A program made the translations under genes and the position numbers. DNA of 64,000 bases from Paralithodes platypus (lineage: Eukaryota; Arthropoda; Malacostraca; Decapoda; Lithodidae). The notes below the pieces were generated by a model that was not told where the DNA came from, made no database searches, and saw only the letters and a program-made list of their open reading frames with translations. Location of the stretch: positions 43,004,896 through 43,068,895 of the forward strand of contig CM064495.1 in NCBI GenBank assembly GCA_032716605.1. The letters are read 5' to 3'. Shown piece by piece: positions 23,126 to 55,690 of this stretch; within the stretch, counting starts at the first letter, position 1, and each line of letters begins with the position of its first letter.

Positions 23126-23400
23126 TAGAATTATTAATTAAAATGGATGGAAATTGAAAGGGGCCCCCATTGAGATGACTAAATCAAAAGACTATATTTA
23201 AGTATCGTCATCTTATATTATATTTGTGACACCCGTGGATAAAATATCAACTAACTAACGCTACTAAGCCCAACCTAATATAATTTTGGGTCAATTACGT
23301 TCAGTAAATTAGGTTTTATAAATAATTTGAGGGTAGCGATATGTCCGGGTAGCGAAACGTGTTGATGCCTTCCCTAGCACCCCTCTCACGCACTACACAC

Positions 23401-23793
23401 TAAATTGGGGGGTCACAGTTTTTTTTTTTCTCTTTCTCTCCTTTTCTCTCTTTCCCTGGCTTGTATCCATTCGGCTCCATTCAGCCAACTGTTTTAAGAC
23501 GTTTATTCCCATCCAGGTGTCAATTTCTTCCTGGCAAGCGATAGCGAGCCAGCATTGTATGGAGAAATCCGGCTTCGCCGGAGACATATTTCTATCAAAA
23601 AATTTACAAATTTAGCTTGCTGTCAAAACAAAATATATATACTGTATATGCTGGCTCGCTACCGCTCGCCAGGAAAATATTGACACCTGGATGGGGGTAA
23701 ACGTCTTAAAACAGTAGGCTGAATAGGGCCGAATGGATAAAAGCCAAAGAGAGAGGGAAAGAAAGAGAAAAAAAGAGAGGTGGGGTCCCTTAA
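23401..23793. mobile_element. Fold-back MITE family G
   Basis: Two ~170-base inverted arms share ccattcggc-Y-ccattcagcc, aagacgttta-cccatccaggtgtcaat and cctggc-R-agcg. The right end is TTAA. A second full copy is at 60573-60955 and a left-arm-only copy at 3243-3313. It shares the cctggcgagcgatagcgagc block with TTAA family B, so the families are related. Confidence 0.85.
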
Positions 23794-23912
23794 TATTATT
23801 CACATTTATTACTTCCACGGGACAGGAAGTGAAGGAAGTTGGGTGTAGTCATGAGGCTGAGCTAATGTTCTACCTTGTTCTTCGCGTTTTGGCCTTCTTG
23901 TACTTCTTTAAT

Positions 23913-24126
23913 TAACCCACTCAGTACCAGGGACGCCCTTCTCATCTTATTCTGGCAACTATTAGATGTTTTTATTCAGCTTAGGAAGGACCTCTAGCAA
24001 TAATAAGGCTTCAAACCATCTCAACCAACCCTTTTTAACTACCACAGATTCCTTTTTAAGTTGCATAATATCGTCTAAATATAGCCAGAACCAAATATAA
24101 CACACGTCGCTGGTACTCAAAGGATT
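23913..24126. mobile_element. MITE family D copy
   Basis: Ends ttaacccactcagtaccagg and ctggtactcaaaggatta, with the usual internal ggcaactattagatg block. Confidence 0.8.
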
Positions 24127-24571
24127 AATATTATTCACATGTATTACTTCCACGGGACAGGAAGTTGGATAGTCATGATGCTGAGCTAATGTTCTACCTT
24201 GTTCTTCGCGTTTTGCTATTCTTGTACTTCTTTCACACCTATTTATAAGTCTTTGATATAATGTTCCACTCGTTTCAGGTGGAGACTCAGAAGTTTGGTA
24301 ATAAAGACTGCTAAGTAATGCCTTCACTTATTGTTTCTCTCTTTGTTATTATTGTATTCTCATAAAACTATTTATCGACTTGCTTTACAGGTTTCTACTA
24401 GGTTCAGCCTGTTTCCCTCCCCTTCTCCAAATCCATGTACACAAAATTGTTAACGAATATTACATAAGTGCTTTGGCTGGCGTTAGACGATTTTTATTCA
24501 GTATAGGAATGACAACTCATTATCATCAAAATCATCGCAACCAATAAATGTCCCCAGCCCTAGCTAGTATC

Positions 24572-24854
24572 TTAAGGGGAGATTTTTTATTCATTTGTCC
24601 ATCTATTTATTTACTTATTTTTTGAGTTTCCTCCCTAGACCTCCATCAAGTTGAAAAAAGACCCCGAAACCCTCTTTTGAGATAAATATGTACATTGTTC
24701 GGTTCCTCCTATATTGCTGGCGAGTCATACAAAAATGGCACCTAAATGGCACGAAAGGTCTTAAATTCGTCAAACTAATGGGGCGAATGTCTTAAAATCT
24801 GAAAACTAACAGGGCTAAACCTGAGGGAGAAGGGGTTCCAGAAAACCTCCTTAA
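24572..24854. mobile_element. TTAA-flanked MITE family B, reverse orientation
   Basis: Bounded by TTAA at 24572-24575 and 24851-24854. Family blocks appear reversed (agacctccatcaagttgaaa, gataaatatgtacattgttc, ctaacagggctaaacctgag). Confidence 0.8.
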
Positions 24855-25599
24855 GATGGTGGACGTTTCCCAGCCCCCGAATTGCCAACCCACTTATAAG
24901 GCCCACTAATTATAGCTGTGACAAAAATGTATAATTGACCCTGAACCACTGACGGGAACAGGTGTGTGTGTGGCGCCAGAGAGAGAGAGAGAGAGAGAGT
25001 TAGTTACATAGATACACTGGCCACACAGACCTTACGATCCAAACGAGGTGGTCAGGACTTAATTCTAGTTGAAATGGCATATCCGATAGAAAAGGAAAGT
25101 TGAAGGAAACGATAGAAAAGAAGAGAGAGAGAGAGAGAGAATATGTGGGTGTGGGTGTGAATGTCAGGTATGTGCGAGAGATGTATATGTACGGGGATAT
25201 ATGGTTGGGGATTTGGTGGGGAATGTTGGTATGGTGGATGTGTGAGGTGGGGATGTTTATGGGGGAAGGTGTGGGATAGAGGTAGGGTAGAGATATAAAT
25301 GTCTGTATGGGTGGGTGGGGATGATGAAAGAGTGGGTGACAGCATGATGTAGGTGTGTGGGTATGAATGTGGGTGAGTGTGGGGTAAAGAGGGGGAGTTG
25401 TGTGAGAGTGTGTGGGTGGGGGTGTGTGTGTCCTTGCATGTTTCCTTTCCTAAGTCATACCACCTCCTCATCACCTCTATTTCTGCAATATATTATTGGA
25501 TTTTATAATTTTGACTTGCCCTATCTCTGCCTGGTTCTCTCCCTCTCTCTCTCTAGTTGTGAGTCAGGTTGTATATCTAGAGACCCCCCCCCCCACTCC

Positions 25600-25620
25600 C
25601 TCAGGGCCCTCACACACACA

Positions 25621-25660
<40 letters not shown>

Positions 25661-26400
25661 CTCTCTCTCTCTGCGTTCTCCTCTAAGCCATCACCATTCA
25701 GAATATAGCCCAGTAGGTGAATGTCGTCTCCTCTCTCCCTCCCTCACCTAAATTCATATAACTATTAAAGGGTCGTTATTTGATGTATATATATATTTAT
25801 TTTGTATTATTACCGGTATATATATTTGTTTTAGTTTGTTCCCTAGACCTCCATCAAGCTTTAAAAAAAAAAACACATCCCCCCCAAAAAACCTTCGAGA
25901 TACATTTGTACATTTTTCGGTAGAAACCTACAAAAAACTCAGGCCTATTTTTGTTTCTATATTTCTTCAGCAAATTCTCCCAAATCTCTCAGCACCGAAG
26001 AAAATCAATCTCCCAGCAGAAACATAGGCCCATGTATGTGTGTTTTTTTTTGTTCTATGTGTGTGTGTGTTTTCTCGCTCCCGTGTTTATGCAGACTTAT
26101 ATACCCACCGTCTCTTGGCTCCAAATACCTGGCCTAATACGGGTAAAGGAACATTGGCGTATACACAGAGGATCGGGGACATTCTCGGAGGGGTTTATGA
26201 TGGGTTGTCTTTCATATTTTCGATTTGTTTTCGAGCTTAGTGAAGAATGTTTTGTTGCACGTTATTATGACTTCGTGGATTATTCTGACACACACACACA
26301 CACACACACACTCTCTCTCTCTCACACACACACACACTCACTCTCTCTCTCTCTCACACACACACTCACACACTCTCTCTCTCACACACACACACACAGA
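25600..26400. repeat. Compound (CA)n/(CT)n microsatellites with a family B fragment between
   Basis: (CA)n then (CT)n at about 25612-25671. Alternating CA and CT blocks run from about 26289 to 26399. Between them, about 25765-26020 is a decayed family B MITE (ccctagacctccatcaagct, tacatttttcggtagaaacc). Confidence 0.85.
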
Positions 26401-26556
26401 CAATAATTATTAAGACTAAGACTTGGAAGACCTTGAAGCTTGTTACCCTCCACTATCTCTGTATATCCACAATCCTGCATTTCAACTCGCATATACAGAC
26501 AAACTCCACTTATTACAAATGATGATAAACCAACAGTGTATAAACAATAGCAATAC

Positions 26557-26775
26557 CATAGTCTGTTTCTTTACAACTGACGGTAATTTGCAAAGTTCCC
26601 ATCAAGATTTCTCAGTTATTTTGAAGGTTTTGTAGTGAAATAGGGGTGCACATTATGTAAACTTGGTCTTAATATGATGCAGAGACATAGTAGTCTCATA
26701 TGTTTCCATTAATTATCGAGAAATGAGCTACTAAGGGATTCAATTTACCGCCAAATGAAATGAAACAGAGTATAG
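26557..26775. mobile_element. MITE family F, best copy
   Basis: Left end catagtctgtttctttacaa, right end gaaatgaaacagagtatag; near-complete inverted ends. Confidence 0.78.
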
Positions 26776-26898
26776 TTTACCCTTGCCCTTGGATAGATGT
26801 AAATTATGAGTGGTACAGTGGTTCCAAAATAGTGCTATAGTGTGTTTTTATTGGCACGGCACCCACCTTGACTTTGAGGTGTGGGTGCCTGCCAATGT

Positions 26899-27118
26899 GT
26901 AAAGACGGTATCACACGAGCACTTTTTCCCTCAACATTTATTCTCAACATTGGTCTGGCAGCTTATGAGGTTAACATTGAATATATTTCGGTTGCCTAAA
27001 TTTATCTACCATCAGTCTAGTTTCCGATACCAGTGTAAATATTATGGACGTGTAGCCAGAATATTTTTATAATCATCGAATGTTGACTATAAAAGGTCTC
27101 GTGTGATACCGGCTTTAG
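26899..27118. mobile_element. MITE family C, best copy
   Basis: Left gtaaagacggtatcacacga, right tcgtgtgataccggctttag. It matches 7040-7258 along its length. Confidence 0.85.
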
Positions 27119-27394
27119 TGTGTGTGGTCCTTGTGTAATAATATGTGAGGTGGTAGCACATTATACACACACACACACAGGCACATACACATATTATATA
27201 CATAGCCTACATAGCACCACACATACACAGACATGTAAGTATATACACGTACGCACACAACATTATTGTTTGCACATAAACATTGTCACACACATTATTC
27301 CGAACTCAGTAATGACACATATCACCAATGGAATGGTAGTGTGGTCACTCTCTGTTGACTGTAGGTATGCTCACTACCTGACCTAATGTTTACA

Positions 27395-27514
<120 letters not shown>

Positions 27515-27667
27515 CATTACATCAGTGTTCTACCGTCACTCATCACGCCAACATCTCTCACACAGGTGGTCTGATTTTTCTTGGCATATCCTTTTTCTTT
27601 TCTTTCTTTTTCTGTTGTTTATCAATGAGAATCTAACCAAAGTTGTGAACCCAACGCTCCAACCACT

Positions 27668-27832
27668 GTAATATGTAACACCCCGTTCTTAACATTAATC
27701 ATCAATTACAAACCCCAATGTACTTGAATAAACTAATGAAAGCATATGGTACTCCCAGGATTCGAACTCGGGACACCACACCCAGAACATAAGCATCTAA
27801 ACCATTACACTACCAACACAGTTCACAGGGTA
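27668..27832 (-). mobile_element. tRNA-derived SINE, subfamily 2, reverse
   Basis: Reverse complement of 53477-53632: head ggtggtgtaatggtttagatgc, B-box-like region, then a tail ending in the acgsggtgttac block. A run of ~19 A follows at 27838. Confidence 0.82.
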
Positions 27833-28099
27833 ACAAACAAAAAAAAAAAAAAAAAACTAAGAACTAAGTTTGGGAGTGTGTTTAGAGTATCTTTCAATTT
27901 AACCTAGTCCAGCTAACACGAAGCAAAATAGTTTAATATAAAATTAATCACGTCTTCAATTATCGATACTAAATGTCATAAACACATTTGTTTCATTCTA
28001 TATTGGACGTAAAATCGGATATAAAATGTATACTACTGGTTATCAGACTGCCGTGACTCACTTCCTGCAGCCAGATACCGTTATCTGAAATATGAGGCA

Positions 28100-28210
28100 G
28101 GTATGGGGGATATGAGTGTTGCTTTTATAAAGTTAGATGGAGGTCTGGCAAGAAAACTAAAACACAAGTTAATATATAAATAAATAGACTAAAAAGCAAG
28201 CACTACCCCC
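28100..28210. mobile_element. TTAA MITE family B fragment
   Basis: It keeps only the right end (gttagatggaggtctggcaa ... gcaagcactacccccg) without the closing TTAA. Confidence 0.6.
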
Positions 28211-29252
28211 GTTCTGAGAGTCAGGGTCCGAGTCTAGGGGATGAGACAGTGAAGCACTGGGGCGAGGCAACTCCAGAGATGGGGCTGCTTCGAGCCGTGG
28301 GTGGGCAACTGGGCCCCGTGCATCTTGGGAAGGCAAGATAGCGGGGGCTGATTGCATCTCAAAGTTCTTAACATGTCTCACTCCCTAGACTGGAACGAGA
28401 CCTCACGGGCTTCACCGTTATATGTACTGGCTCTCAACCTATGCCCGAGAGGGAGGGAGTAGTTGGAAAATAGGAAAACAAAAAAAAATACAAAAAGTTG
28501 ACCACAACCAACAACGGCCACAATCCTAAACAGCCTAGGTTGGATTTGTGTAGGTCTGGATAGATTGGGTTATACAAGGTTAATGTAGGTTAGGTTAGGT
28601 TAAGTTAGATCAGATTAAGCTAGATTACGTTTATTTGGGTTAAATTGAGTAAGGTTAGGTTAGGAGACTGTTGTCGTTCTGGTTGTGACCGTTTCCAAGT
28701 GTGGCCGTTTTGACATGAAGCTGCTTGGACATAGTTACTCTCACAAGTATAATACTATATAATAAAACATTATCCACCTCACTCAGGCTCGGGGGTGTGA
28801 CCAACACCCATTTTCCTTTGAAAACTGAGATAAAAATATATAATAAATATATATATATAGTAAATGTACAGCATATATTATATAATAAATATATATAGTA
28901 AATGTACAGCATATATTATGTAATAATTCAACGCAAGGTATTGGTGGCGAATCTTAGCTGTCTGTATTCTTATACAAATCAAAGTTTTTCTGTTTACTTT
29001 CCTAGAATTTCGCTGGCCAGGACACAAGTGGATTGCTTCAAAAGAATACTGGTGACAGAATGTATCGCCTGCACATAACATTCTTGGTTATTACCTATTT
29101 TAACAAGAAACTTTGTTAGTTATAATGTAAACAACGGTTCTGTAAACTGAAAGCTATTCAACAAACACTATGTGCTTCTGCTTCTGCCTAGACTCGAACC
29201 TGGGCCACATACCGTATATGCAAGTTCAACCAAGTATAATCCCAAAATTGCG

Positions 29253-29632
29253 TTAAGGGGGTAGTGCTTGGTTTTTATGGTCCCCTTCTCCCTCGTGTTT
29301 AGCACCATTAGTTTTCAGATTCTAAGACGTTCGGCCCTTTAGTTTGGCTATTTTAAGGCCTTTAGCTCCATTTCGTTTTCTATTTTAAGACCTATCGTGC
29401 CATTTAGGTGTTATTTTTTTCCTGGCGAACGATAGCGAGCCTGTGATTATAAGAGGAATGGCCGGGCCATTTTTGAAAAATGTACACATTTATCTGGGGG
29501 GGGGGGGGGGTCTAGGGGGTGTCTTTCTAAGTTTGAGGGAGATCTTTCGAAGACGGTAAAACATAAATGAATAAATTAATCAATAGACCAAAAAAAAAAA
29601 AAAAAAAAAAAAAACAGCCAGTAGCCCCTTAA
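29253..29632. mobile_element. Complete TTAA-flanked MITE family B
   Basis: Starts TTAAGGGGGTAGTGCTTGG and ends CCAGTAGCCCCTTAA, with a G12 run and an A24 run inside. Confidence 0.85.
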
Positions 29633-30299
29633 CCCTCTCCGACATATGACGCAATTTTGAGCCTATTAGGGATACTTTAAAGCCTTTGTTACCATCAGGG
29701 GTGTTTAGAAACCTTTAGTTTAGTTACTTCAACCTCTGCAGTTGTTAATATGGCCCAGTTTCAATCCCCTGCATAGGCATATTGTAGATACTAAACAATT
29801 TCCTTATTCTAAAAATAGGTCTGCTAACATTTGGAAAGAAGAAAGGAACCTTTTCTCTATAACCGTACATCCTGTAAAACTTTAGCTTCCTTCCATACAC
29901 CTTTGTAAATTAATAACTTTTTATTTTATTCCCCCCTCAAATTCATCAAGAACGATTACGTATATACTGTATATTACTAAGACGTTACTCTCTTTTTCCC
30001 AGATATGCAAAAGATCACTTATTACTGTGTTATGTTACTAACCCATCTGTCCCCTACTATAACGTCCTAATCCTGCCACGGACATTAATTCCAGGGCAGT
30101 AGTTCCCTTTCCAATGTTCCTTTACCCACTCTAAACCACTGTTTGGACACTTGATCCTCAGTGTTTTAGAGGAAAAGCAGCCTAGAGGGAGTCACTAGAC
30201 CTGTTGTTGCTTGATTTCCTTTGCACTCCTTTGTACCTTGAATTACAGGGATTGCTGACTATATGTGTGTTTTCATATTAAGCAGAGCCGGGTTACAAG

Positions 30300-49224
<18,925 letters not shown>

Positions 49225-51002
49225 AACTGAGTCAACAAGCCACAATGAATGGGTAATGAAGGGTATGAAAGTTATATATTATTAATATTTTTATAATTAT
49301 TATTGCAACTAACTTTTTGTTCATCAAACATCGAGGGTCGTAGGCCATTCTTAAGTTGTATTTCGCTATAGTCAAGCAATGTTACACAGTTTAGAAAAGC
49401 TCCCCAGCATCTATTGTGAAATTTAATTGTTATATTGAAAGGAACATGTATTTGTGTTCATTGTATACTCTCTGCTTCACCTTGTTTCTTAGAGGTTGTC
49501 ACGTAAGTTGCAGAAAGTGATTCAGGTTATTCAAGTCGTTAATTATATTAAGGATGGGGCTCTTCACTTCAAATGTGCTCTAAATTCGGTTTAGAACAAT
49601 TACATCTGCTGTACCACTCTTGGGTTAGGTGGCTGTCATGAGGAGAGGTGCTCCAACACATACTGGAATTTACGAGTTCGAGATATTTTTATTGAAAAAA
49701 AAAAAAATGATTTTCCATGATTGAAGTTAACATCCAAATGCTATATTTAGTTTTCATCCTTCTAGTTAAAAATGTCAACATTTTATGATTGTACAGTATC
49801 TCACATGTATTCATTATTTTTTCTATTTATTAGTCACATTAACATATTATGCATTAACTATTGTTTTTATCACATCATTACTTTTCTTGCTGCTGAATGT
49901 GTGGGGATTGTTGATTTCAGCTTTTGCGACTTCCAGAGTTTCTTGAAGCTCTGTCCTTTAAATTATAATAACAATAATAATAATGATGATGATAATGATA
50001 ATAATAATATTAACGGAATAAACAGTGTATTGCTCCGATAGTTTTATTACCTGTATGAACTATAGACCCACTCCTACTCTTATTTACCTCTGCTGGGTAG
50101 AGGGTATCACACGAGAGCTTTTATCGTCCAATTTTGATGACCATATTCTATCGGCATTATTTCTGGGATCTTTTGCACTGGTATAAGATAGTATGCTGAA
50201 AATATATTACTTTAGACTTTAGTCAAGTCACAACATGGATGATATAGGCCTACGGCTCTCCTGCCAACCCATTTAAGTCAGTGTATTATTTTTCGAAGAA
50301 TCCAATTTGCTCCTGCTTGGGAAACAAACTGAAATTTAAACAAAAAATATCAACATTATATATATGCAAGGTACGAGTAGTAATTTTCCTTCTTTCAATT
50401 TTATTTAGGGAGCCCTAACAGTATATGTTATCCTTCGAACACTATAAGCAAGATAAACAAAAATATCAAATTACCAGAAATTGTCCAATAACTCGATTTT
50501 TATAATATACAAACATACATGGTGCATAATATTCTTTCTCTACTGTATATCTGATGACTACTAAACGTTCATGAATTTCTCGGTGATATACTAGACTAAA
50601 ATTTTATAGGGTGCGGTAACTTCAAAGAACATAAATAAGACGCCTTATCAATGTGTCGGGAAGATTAAGGAGCGACCACTGAAGCATTGTGAGATGCATG
50701 TAAAGACACGAATGGAGCTATAAATTTTCTAGAACTGATGACAGCTTGATGATCCTTTGATGAAAGGCAAAAATGTATAAGGATGAATGTAACAGACACC
50801 TTAAATGGGGATATCAATTCTTGGTACACTATTCTCAGGGAGATGTCTGATGGTGGTGATTGATGGTGAATTGGTGATGGAATGGTGCTGATGGTAATGG
50901 TGCTTTGGTCCAACATGCAGATAAAAAAAAAATAAAAATAAAATACACTTGCACTTTCACACATTCTCTTCACCGTTTCCTACAACTTACCATCTTCTTT
51001 TT

Positions 51003-51195
51003 CTATGTGAGTGAGGGAGGCAAAAGGCAGAACTGCCTGTGACAAGTACCTCCCCCAGAATTGAAAGAGTGACAGGGCCAAAATCAAGGGACATTCGAAC
51101 CAAAATGCCTGGACACGCGGAGTTTGAAGCAATTTAAGTCATAGGAAGTGGGAAAGACTGATTTTGGGAGAGAGTTCCAGAGCTTAACTGTTGAA
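51003..51195 (-). mobile_element. jockey/CR1-like LINE 3' end, reverse
   Basis: Reverse complement of the shared tail (gtacctcccccagaattgaa ... gagagagttccagagcttaa). Confidence 0.82.
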
Positions 51196-52036
51196 TATTA
51201 CCACTAATCTCTACATATACCTTCTCTATCTACTGCTATAGGCATTCTGCAAATCCACGAAGGAAGCATACAACTTTCTACCTTTCTCCATATATTTCTC
51301 CTCAACATATTTCAAACAGATGATCTAGCCTCTTCCCTTCCTAAATCCACCCTGTTCCTCGCCTACCAGTTCCTGTTTGTTCTTCCATTCTCTAAATCAC
51401 TATCCCACAGCACACCTTACCTTCTATACTAAGGAGACATATCCCCCTGTGGTCACAACACACTCCTCTCTCCCTAACCAGGTATCTCAGACACAGCATC
51501 CATATCACCTGCACTTGAATGGAGAGCACTCAATTCAATTCCTTGCCATAAAACACACTCTCCACGTTGCTAAATTATCTCTTCAGAGCATATACAACAC
51601 TTTATCGAAACAAGAACCCTGGAAACAATATGACACACACTGTACATACATCAATTATTATTGAAATAAAAACATCCTTCAAAAGTTAGAACCCCACTCT
51701 AAATGTAACCCTTGCATGGTCACTCTCAAGGCAATAGCGCACATGTTAGCAGAAATAAAGACATCAGTAACACATTTTAAAACTTGTATACATATATATG
51801 CATGCATGACAAACACGATTGCACATTCGAGACTTGGTCGTCCAGAGGTGAAACTCTTAGTGGCGGAATAATAAAGTGGAATCCCCAACTGTAACACTGC
51901 AGTTATTTGGAGGACCCTGACTCCAACACCAAAATGTCATGGTCATCTCAAGTAAATTTGGGACAGTTTGGTTAATATTGTGGCTTTACAGGGTTGTTGA
52001 TTAGGTAGCATGCCCTTACAACACCAGTATGATAAA

Positions 52037-52456
52037 CACATGTGGTGATGGGCTGGTCTATCAGAGTGAGAACTGAGCGATCTCTGCCATACCCCTAGCT
52101 TACTCTGACTGTTCCTTTAACTTATATATTTTCTAGATCTCAAGTGACGGCGTCTTTTCCGTGGATTGACCTCCCAATCTACCAAGATTGGAAGCCAAAG
52201 CGTCACATTTTCCCCTTGCCCCTCAACTTTCTCTTCATAATTGCTGAGGGGCACAGGGCCCTGGGTGGGGCTTTGGTTTCCCGGGCGTTTCCGCACCCTC
52301 CTCAGCTCCCCGCCATGGAGTGGCTTCGGTCACCCAGGCTTTATTGTGGTCGGCAGGGAGGGTTCTGTGGGGGCGCTCGGTTATGGCCTTGGAATTGCTC
52401 AGGGCCTTGGGGCTGTTCGGCCAGGCAGCTTGGGGAACAACAACAACAACAACAAC
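52037..52456 (+). mobile_element. Second copy of the (CAA)n-tailed retroposon, 5'-truncated
   Basis: Matches the minus strand of 34813-35230 from tgtggtgatgggctggtcta to gcagcttggggaacaacaac, with (CAA)5-6. A 6-base insertion and several substitutions separate the copies. Confidence 0.88.
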
Positions 52457-53098
52457 ACAGTTACCAGGATAATGCTGGAAACTGTTTGTGACCATCATTT
52501 ATACAAAGCTACAAATGCCTACAATGTTTTACAGGGTAACACTGCCTACAGGTGACAAGTGATGGGTGTCACCCACCTTCAGCCTCTACGAAATTCCAAA
52601 TCCATTGCAATACAATAAATGCTAAACACTGTGAAGCTTGCATTATCTTATCGAAGCCTGTCAAGATCAACATATAGAAACAATAAGTAATTTTAATGGC
52701 TATGATGGACTTTGGTAAGAATTGAAACTGGTCACAATGTCCCGTTTCTAGCCATTAATCACATGATTCAGGTGATCGTCTGAATTGTGGATAACGAAGT
52801 AAGGAGGTATTATGCATAAATAGCCTATAAATTACTTAAACATAACACTCAAGGACATGTGATAAAGATGTAGGCAACAGGTGAATACATTATCGAACCA
52901 GCACTGTGAAATGGAAATGGCTTATAGGATAAAAGGCTACATAACTGCAAATCCTGATGAATGAGAGGCCCTTACATGAGAGTAAAATTTGACAATATGA
53001 TTAAAGCGACAGGTACCAATGGGGGAACTTAACAAAACATTGGTACAAGATTGATGTGATTGGGTGGGTAATGTGTGGTCTTCTTCTTGTACTGCCAG

Positions 53099-53163
53099 AA
53101 TGTTAGTGACAGTCAACAGCAGGAGGGTGTAGACTGTAGAGGCACCAGCATGTGGCTCTCCAG
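53099..53163 (+). CDS. Candidate 5' exon of the DEG/ENaC gene (tentative)
   Basis: A 65-base segment lies between tactgccag and the strong donor CCAG|GTAAAG. It is open in one frame (NVSDSQQQEGVDCRGTSMWLS) and ends in phase 2. The acceptor at 56353 (long T-rich tract, gatcag) needs exactly one base (G) before TGG ATG, so joining gives ...MWLS-R-WMLSEKL in frame. Phase agreement and position are the only evidence. Similarity to DEG N-termini is not evident. Confidence 0.33.
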
Positions 53164-53476
53164 GTAAAGAAACATTTGAAGCCCTTTTAACATAACAGTT
53201 CTTCCTTTAAGAATTCTGGTAGAATTAGATCACTTTATACTGCTTAGCAAGGCCCTATAGGAATCAAAAGGGCACGGTATACCTAAATTAACTCTGACCA
53301 CCAACATTTCTTCCTAAACTGAATAGAATTGTCTAATGATTTTTGCTAATTAAGATTTAGAGGGTGATGCCTCACAGTCGTCCATTGCTCCCACATCCTG
53401 CATCCTTGATTGGTTAGCCCGAATACAAAGAAGAGTGTCACTGTAGCGTATATGCTCTCTAATCTGGTATTATTAT

Positions 53477-53632
53477 GTGTTGGTGGTGTAATGGTTTAGA
53501 TGCTTATCTTCTGGATGTGGTGTCCAGAGTTTGAATCCCGGGAGAACCATATGCTTTCATTAGTTTATTCAAGTGCATTGGGGTTTGTAATTGATGATTA
53601 ATGTCAAGAACGCGGTGTTACTTAATTATACA
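53477..53632 (+). mobile_element. SINE subfamily 2
   Basis: Head gttggtggtgtaatggttta, B-box-like gtttgaatccc, tail to ggtgttacttaatta; a 27668-27832 relative. Confidence 0.82.
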
Positions 53633-53905
53633 TTCTTTTACCACTGTTGATTTTCTTGTTAACAGTAATATAAAAATGGGTCGAGTATATACTACTCAAC
53701 TTCTAATAACCACACCCCAAAACTTGTGATGAATAGCAAGGCTTGAACCCTGAAAGCCTACATTGTATTTATTGTTTGAGTGTTAATATTGCGGTAGGCA
53801 TATTTTGGAGTGGGTCCTTGTTTATGGGTGCTATATAGGATCTTCTGTATGTGATATATGTTTTAAGTGTGTTTATATTTACTTATATTTAGTTTTGATG
53901 TCTTG

Positions 53906-54035
53906 ACCGTCTTGGTGGTGTAATGGTTAAGGTGTCTAAAAATATGTGTGATAATCCGGGTTCGAATCCTGGTGGATCATATACAGTATATGCTTTCATT
54001 AATTTCATTGGAGGTGTTTTGGTGTTGGGGTGAAA
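53906..54035 (+). mobile_element. SINE, tRNA-like head
   Basis: ccgtcttggtggtgtaatgg and a perfect B box ggttcgaatcc, tail with tgctttcattaatttcattg. Confidence 0.8.
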
Positions 54036-54186
54036 ATAATAAAAAAATAGATTACTGTGTGTCCTTATAATATGACTTATAATATGGTTCTTTGAAATTG
54101 ATCTTCAGTGCTGTTTTGGGGAAAAAAAAACTAACTGCCATACACACAACATTAATTAATCCAACTTCTATTTATTTTTCTGGAGC

Positions 54187-55140
54187 GTGTGGTTGCAAAT
54201 CCTTGCCTCCAGTAGATTTTTTTCCACGAGCACACAGAATAACTCTTTGGAGCCAACATGGAGCCAGGATATCATTCTCAAGCCTTCATTAGTTGCTTGC
54301 TTACCAGTATTTGCCACCTTTTATCGTCTTGGCCTCCAACACTTATCTTCTGATCTAACTACTATTTCCAATTGGGGCAGAGAAAACCTTGTTGCCTTTA
54401 ATGCTTCCAAAACTCAATTTCTTCATCTTCCTACCCGTCGGGAACTCCCAGAGGACCATCCCTTATACTTCAACAAAACAAAAATCAATCTTTCATCTTC
54501 TTGGTGTCTCTTTTTCTTCTGCTCTCTCTTGGAAGGATCATATTACCAGTCTTGCTAAGGCAACCTCCCAGAAGCTGGGTGTGCTCAACCACCTCAAGAG
54601 ATTCTTTATCCTTGCACAGCTTCTTGTTCTGTACAGGGGCGCAGTGCGTCCTTGTATAGAGTATTGTTCACATGTGTGGGGAGGATCCTCTCACACCGCA
54701 CTCCTAGACAAAGCAGAAAGGAAGGCCTTTCACATCATTAACTCCCTTCCACTCACCAACTCTGCAATCTCTCTCTTCGCCACAATGTTGCATCTCTCTC
54801 GCTATTCTATCGCTACTACTATAAACAGTGTTCCTCGGAGCTCTCCCATTGTATACCACCTCTATGTAGGGTACGTAGTACCTGTCTTGCAACACAATCC
54901 CACCCCTACTCTGTGCAACTCTCCAACCCAAGAGTGAAACATTATTTTCAGTGTTTCTTCTATTCAACAGCTGAGCTCTGGAACTCTCTCCCAGAATCAA
55001 TCTTTCCCTCTTCCTATTACTTAAATTGCTTCAAACTCTGTGTGTCCAGGCATTTTGGCTCGAACGTCCCTTTATTTTGGCCCTGTCACTCTTTCAACTC
55101 TGGGGGAAGCACACGCTACAGGCGCATAGGAAAAAAAACT
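54187..55140 (+). mobile_element. jockey/CR1-like LINE, longest copy in the window
   Basis: Two overlapping broken frames encode the reverse-transcriptase C-terminal half: DLTTISNWGRENLVAFNASK, KTQFLHLPTRRELP, then LLVLYRGAVRPCIEYCSHVW and KAERKAFHIINSLP. A common 3' UTR and A-tail follow. At least one frameshift (near 54430-54500) separates the pieces. The F-x-DD motif region is not included. Confidence 0.88.
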
Positions 55141-55329
55141 CTTCTCTGTAATGGCGGACATCAGAGATGCAACAGACCAATGTTGCCTTATTTATAATGT
55201 GAATGCTAGTACCTGTTCATCATAAGGAGTTGATTACACTGATTATAGACAACTCTCACAACCACTACAATAGATTCAACAGTACTTAGTAACATTCAAT
55301 ATGCACTTAATTCATTAAACAAAAATGGC

Positions 55330-55690
55330 CTCATTGTCTAGGCAGAATATGGCTGTAGTTTATAAACATATAAACACTCCGGGGGGATCCCCCCCCCGAG
55401 CGAGACTCCAGGCATCGGCCCACCCCATATCCAGTATCATAATGCAAGATTGGTCAACTAGCCTAAGCCATGTGTTCCTTGGTCTATCGCTAGGCCTGCT
55501 CCACTCTGGGTTGTCCTCTGTAGAGACCACCTGGTGAGTAGGGTCAGCATCAGGGAGGCGAGCCACATGCCTATATAGCCGAAGTTAGCGTTCACGGACC
55601 ATGCAACTAAAATATCTTGTATCAGTTTCACGGAGTAATAGCTGGTTTGAGATATAGGCATGCCAGCAACAGCCCATGATCTATATGATC
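55330..55690 (-). mobile_element. LINE ORF2 C-terminal fragment, reverse
   Basis: The minus strand gives RHVARLPDADPTHQVVSTED, then NPEWSRPSDRPRNTWLRLVD and GWADAWSLARG, the usual end of a RT/endonuclease LINE ORF (GHVARMP...WRRPRGRPR-like). It is preceded in another frame by YYSVKLIQDI and FGYIG. Frameshifted and dead. Confidence 0.75.

Noticed and set aside
54389..54937. 182-codon host gene
   Set aside because: Reverse-transcriptase C-terminal remnant with a frameshift, shared with other LINE copies in the window.
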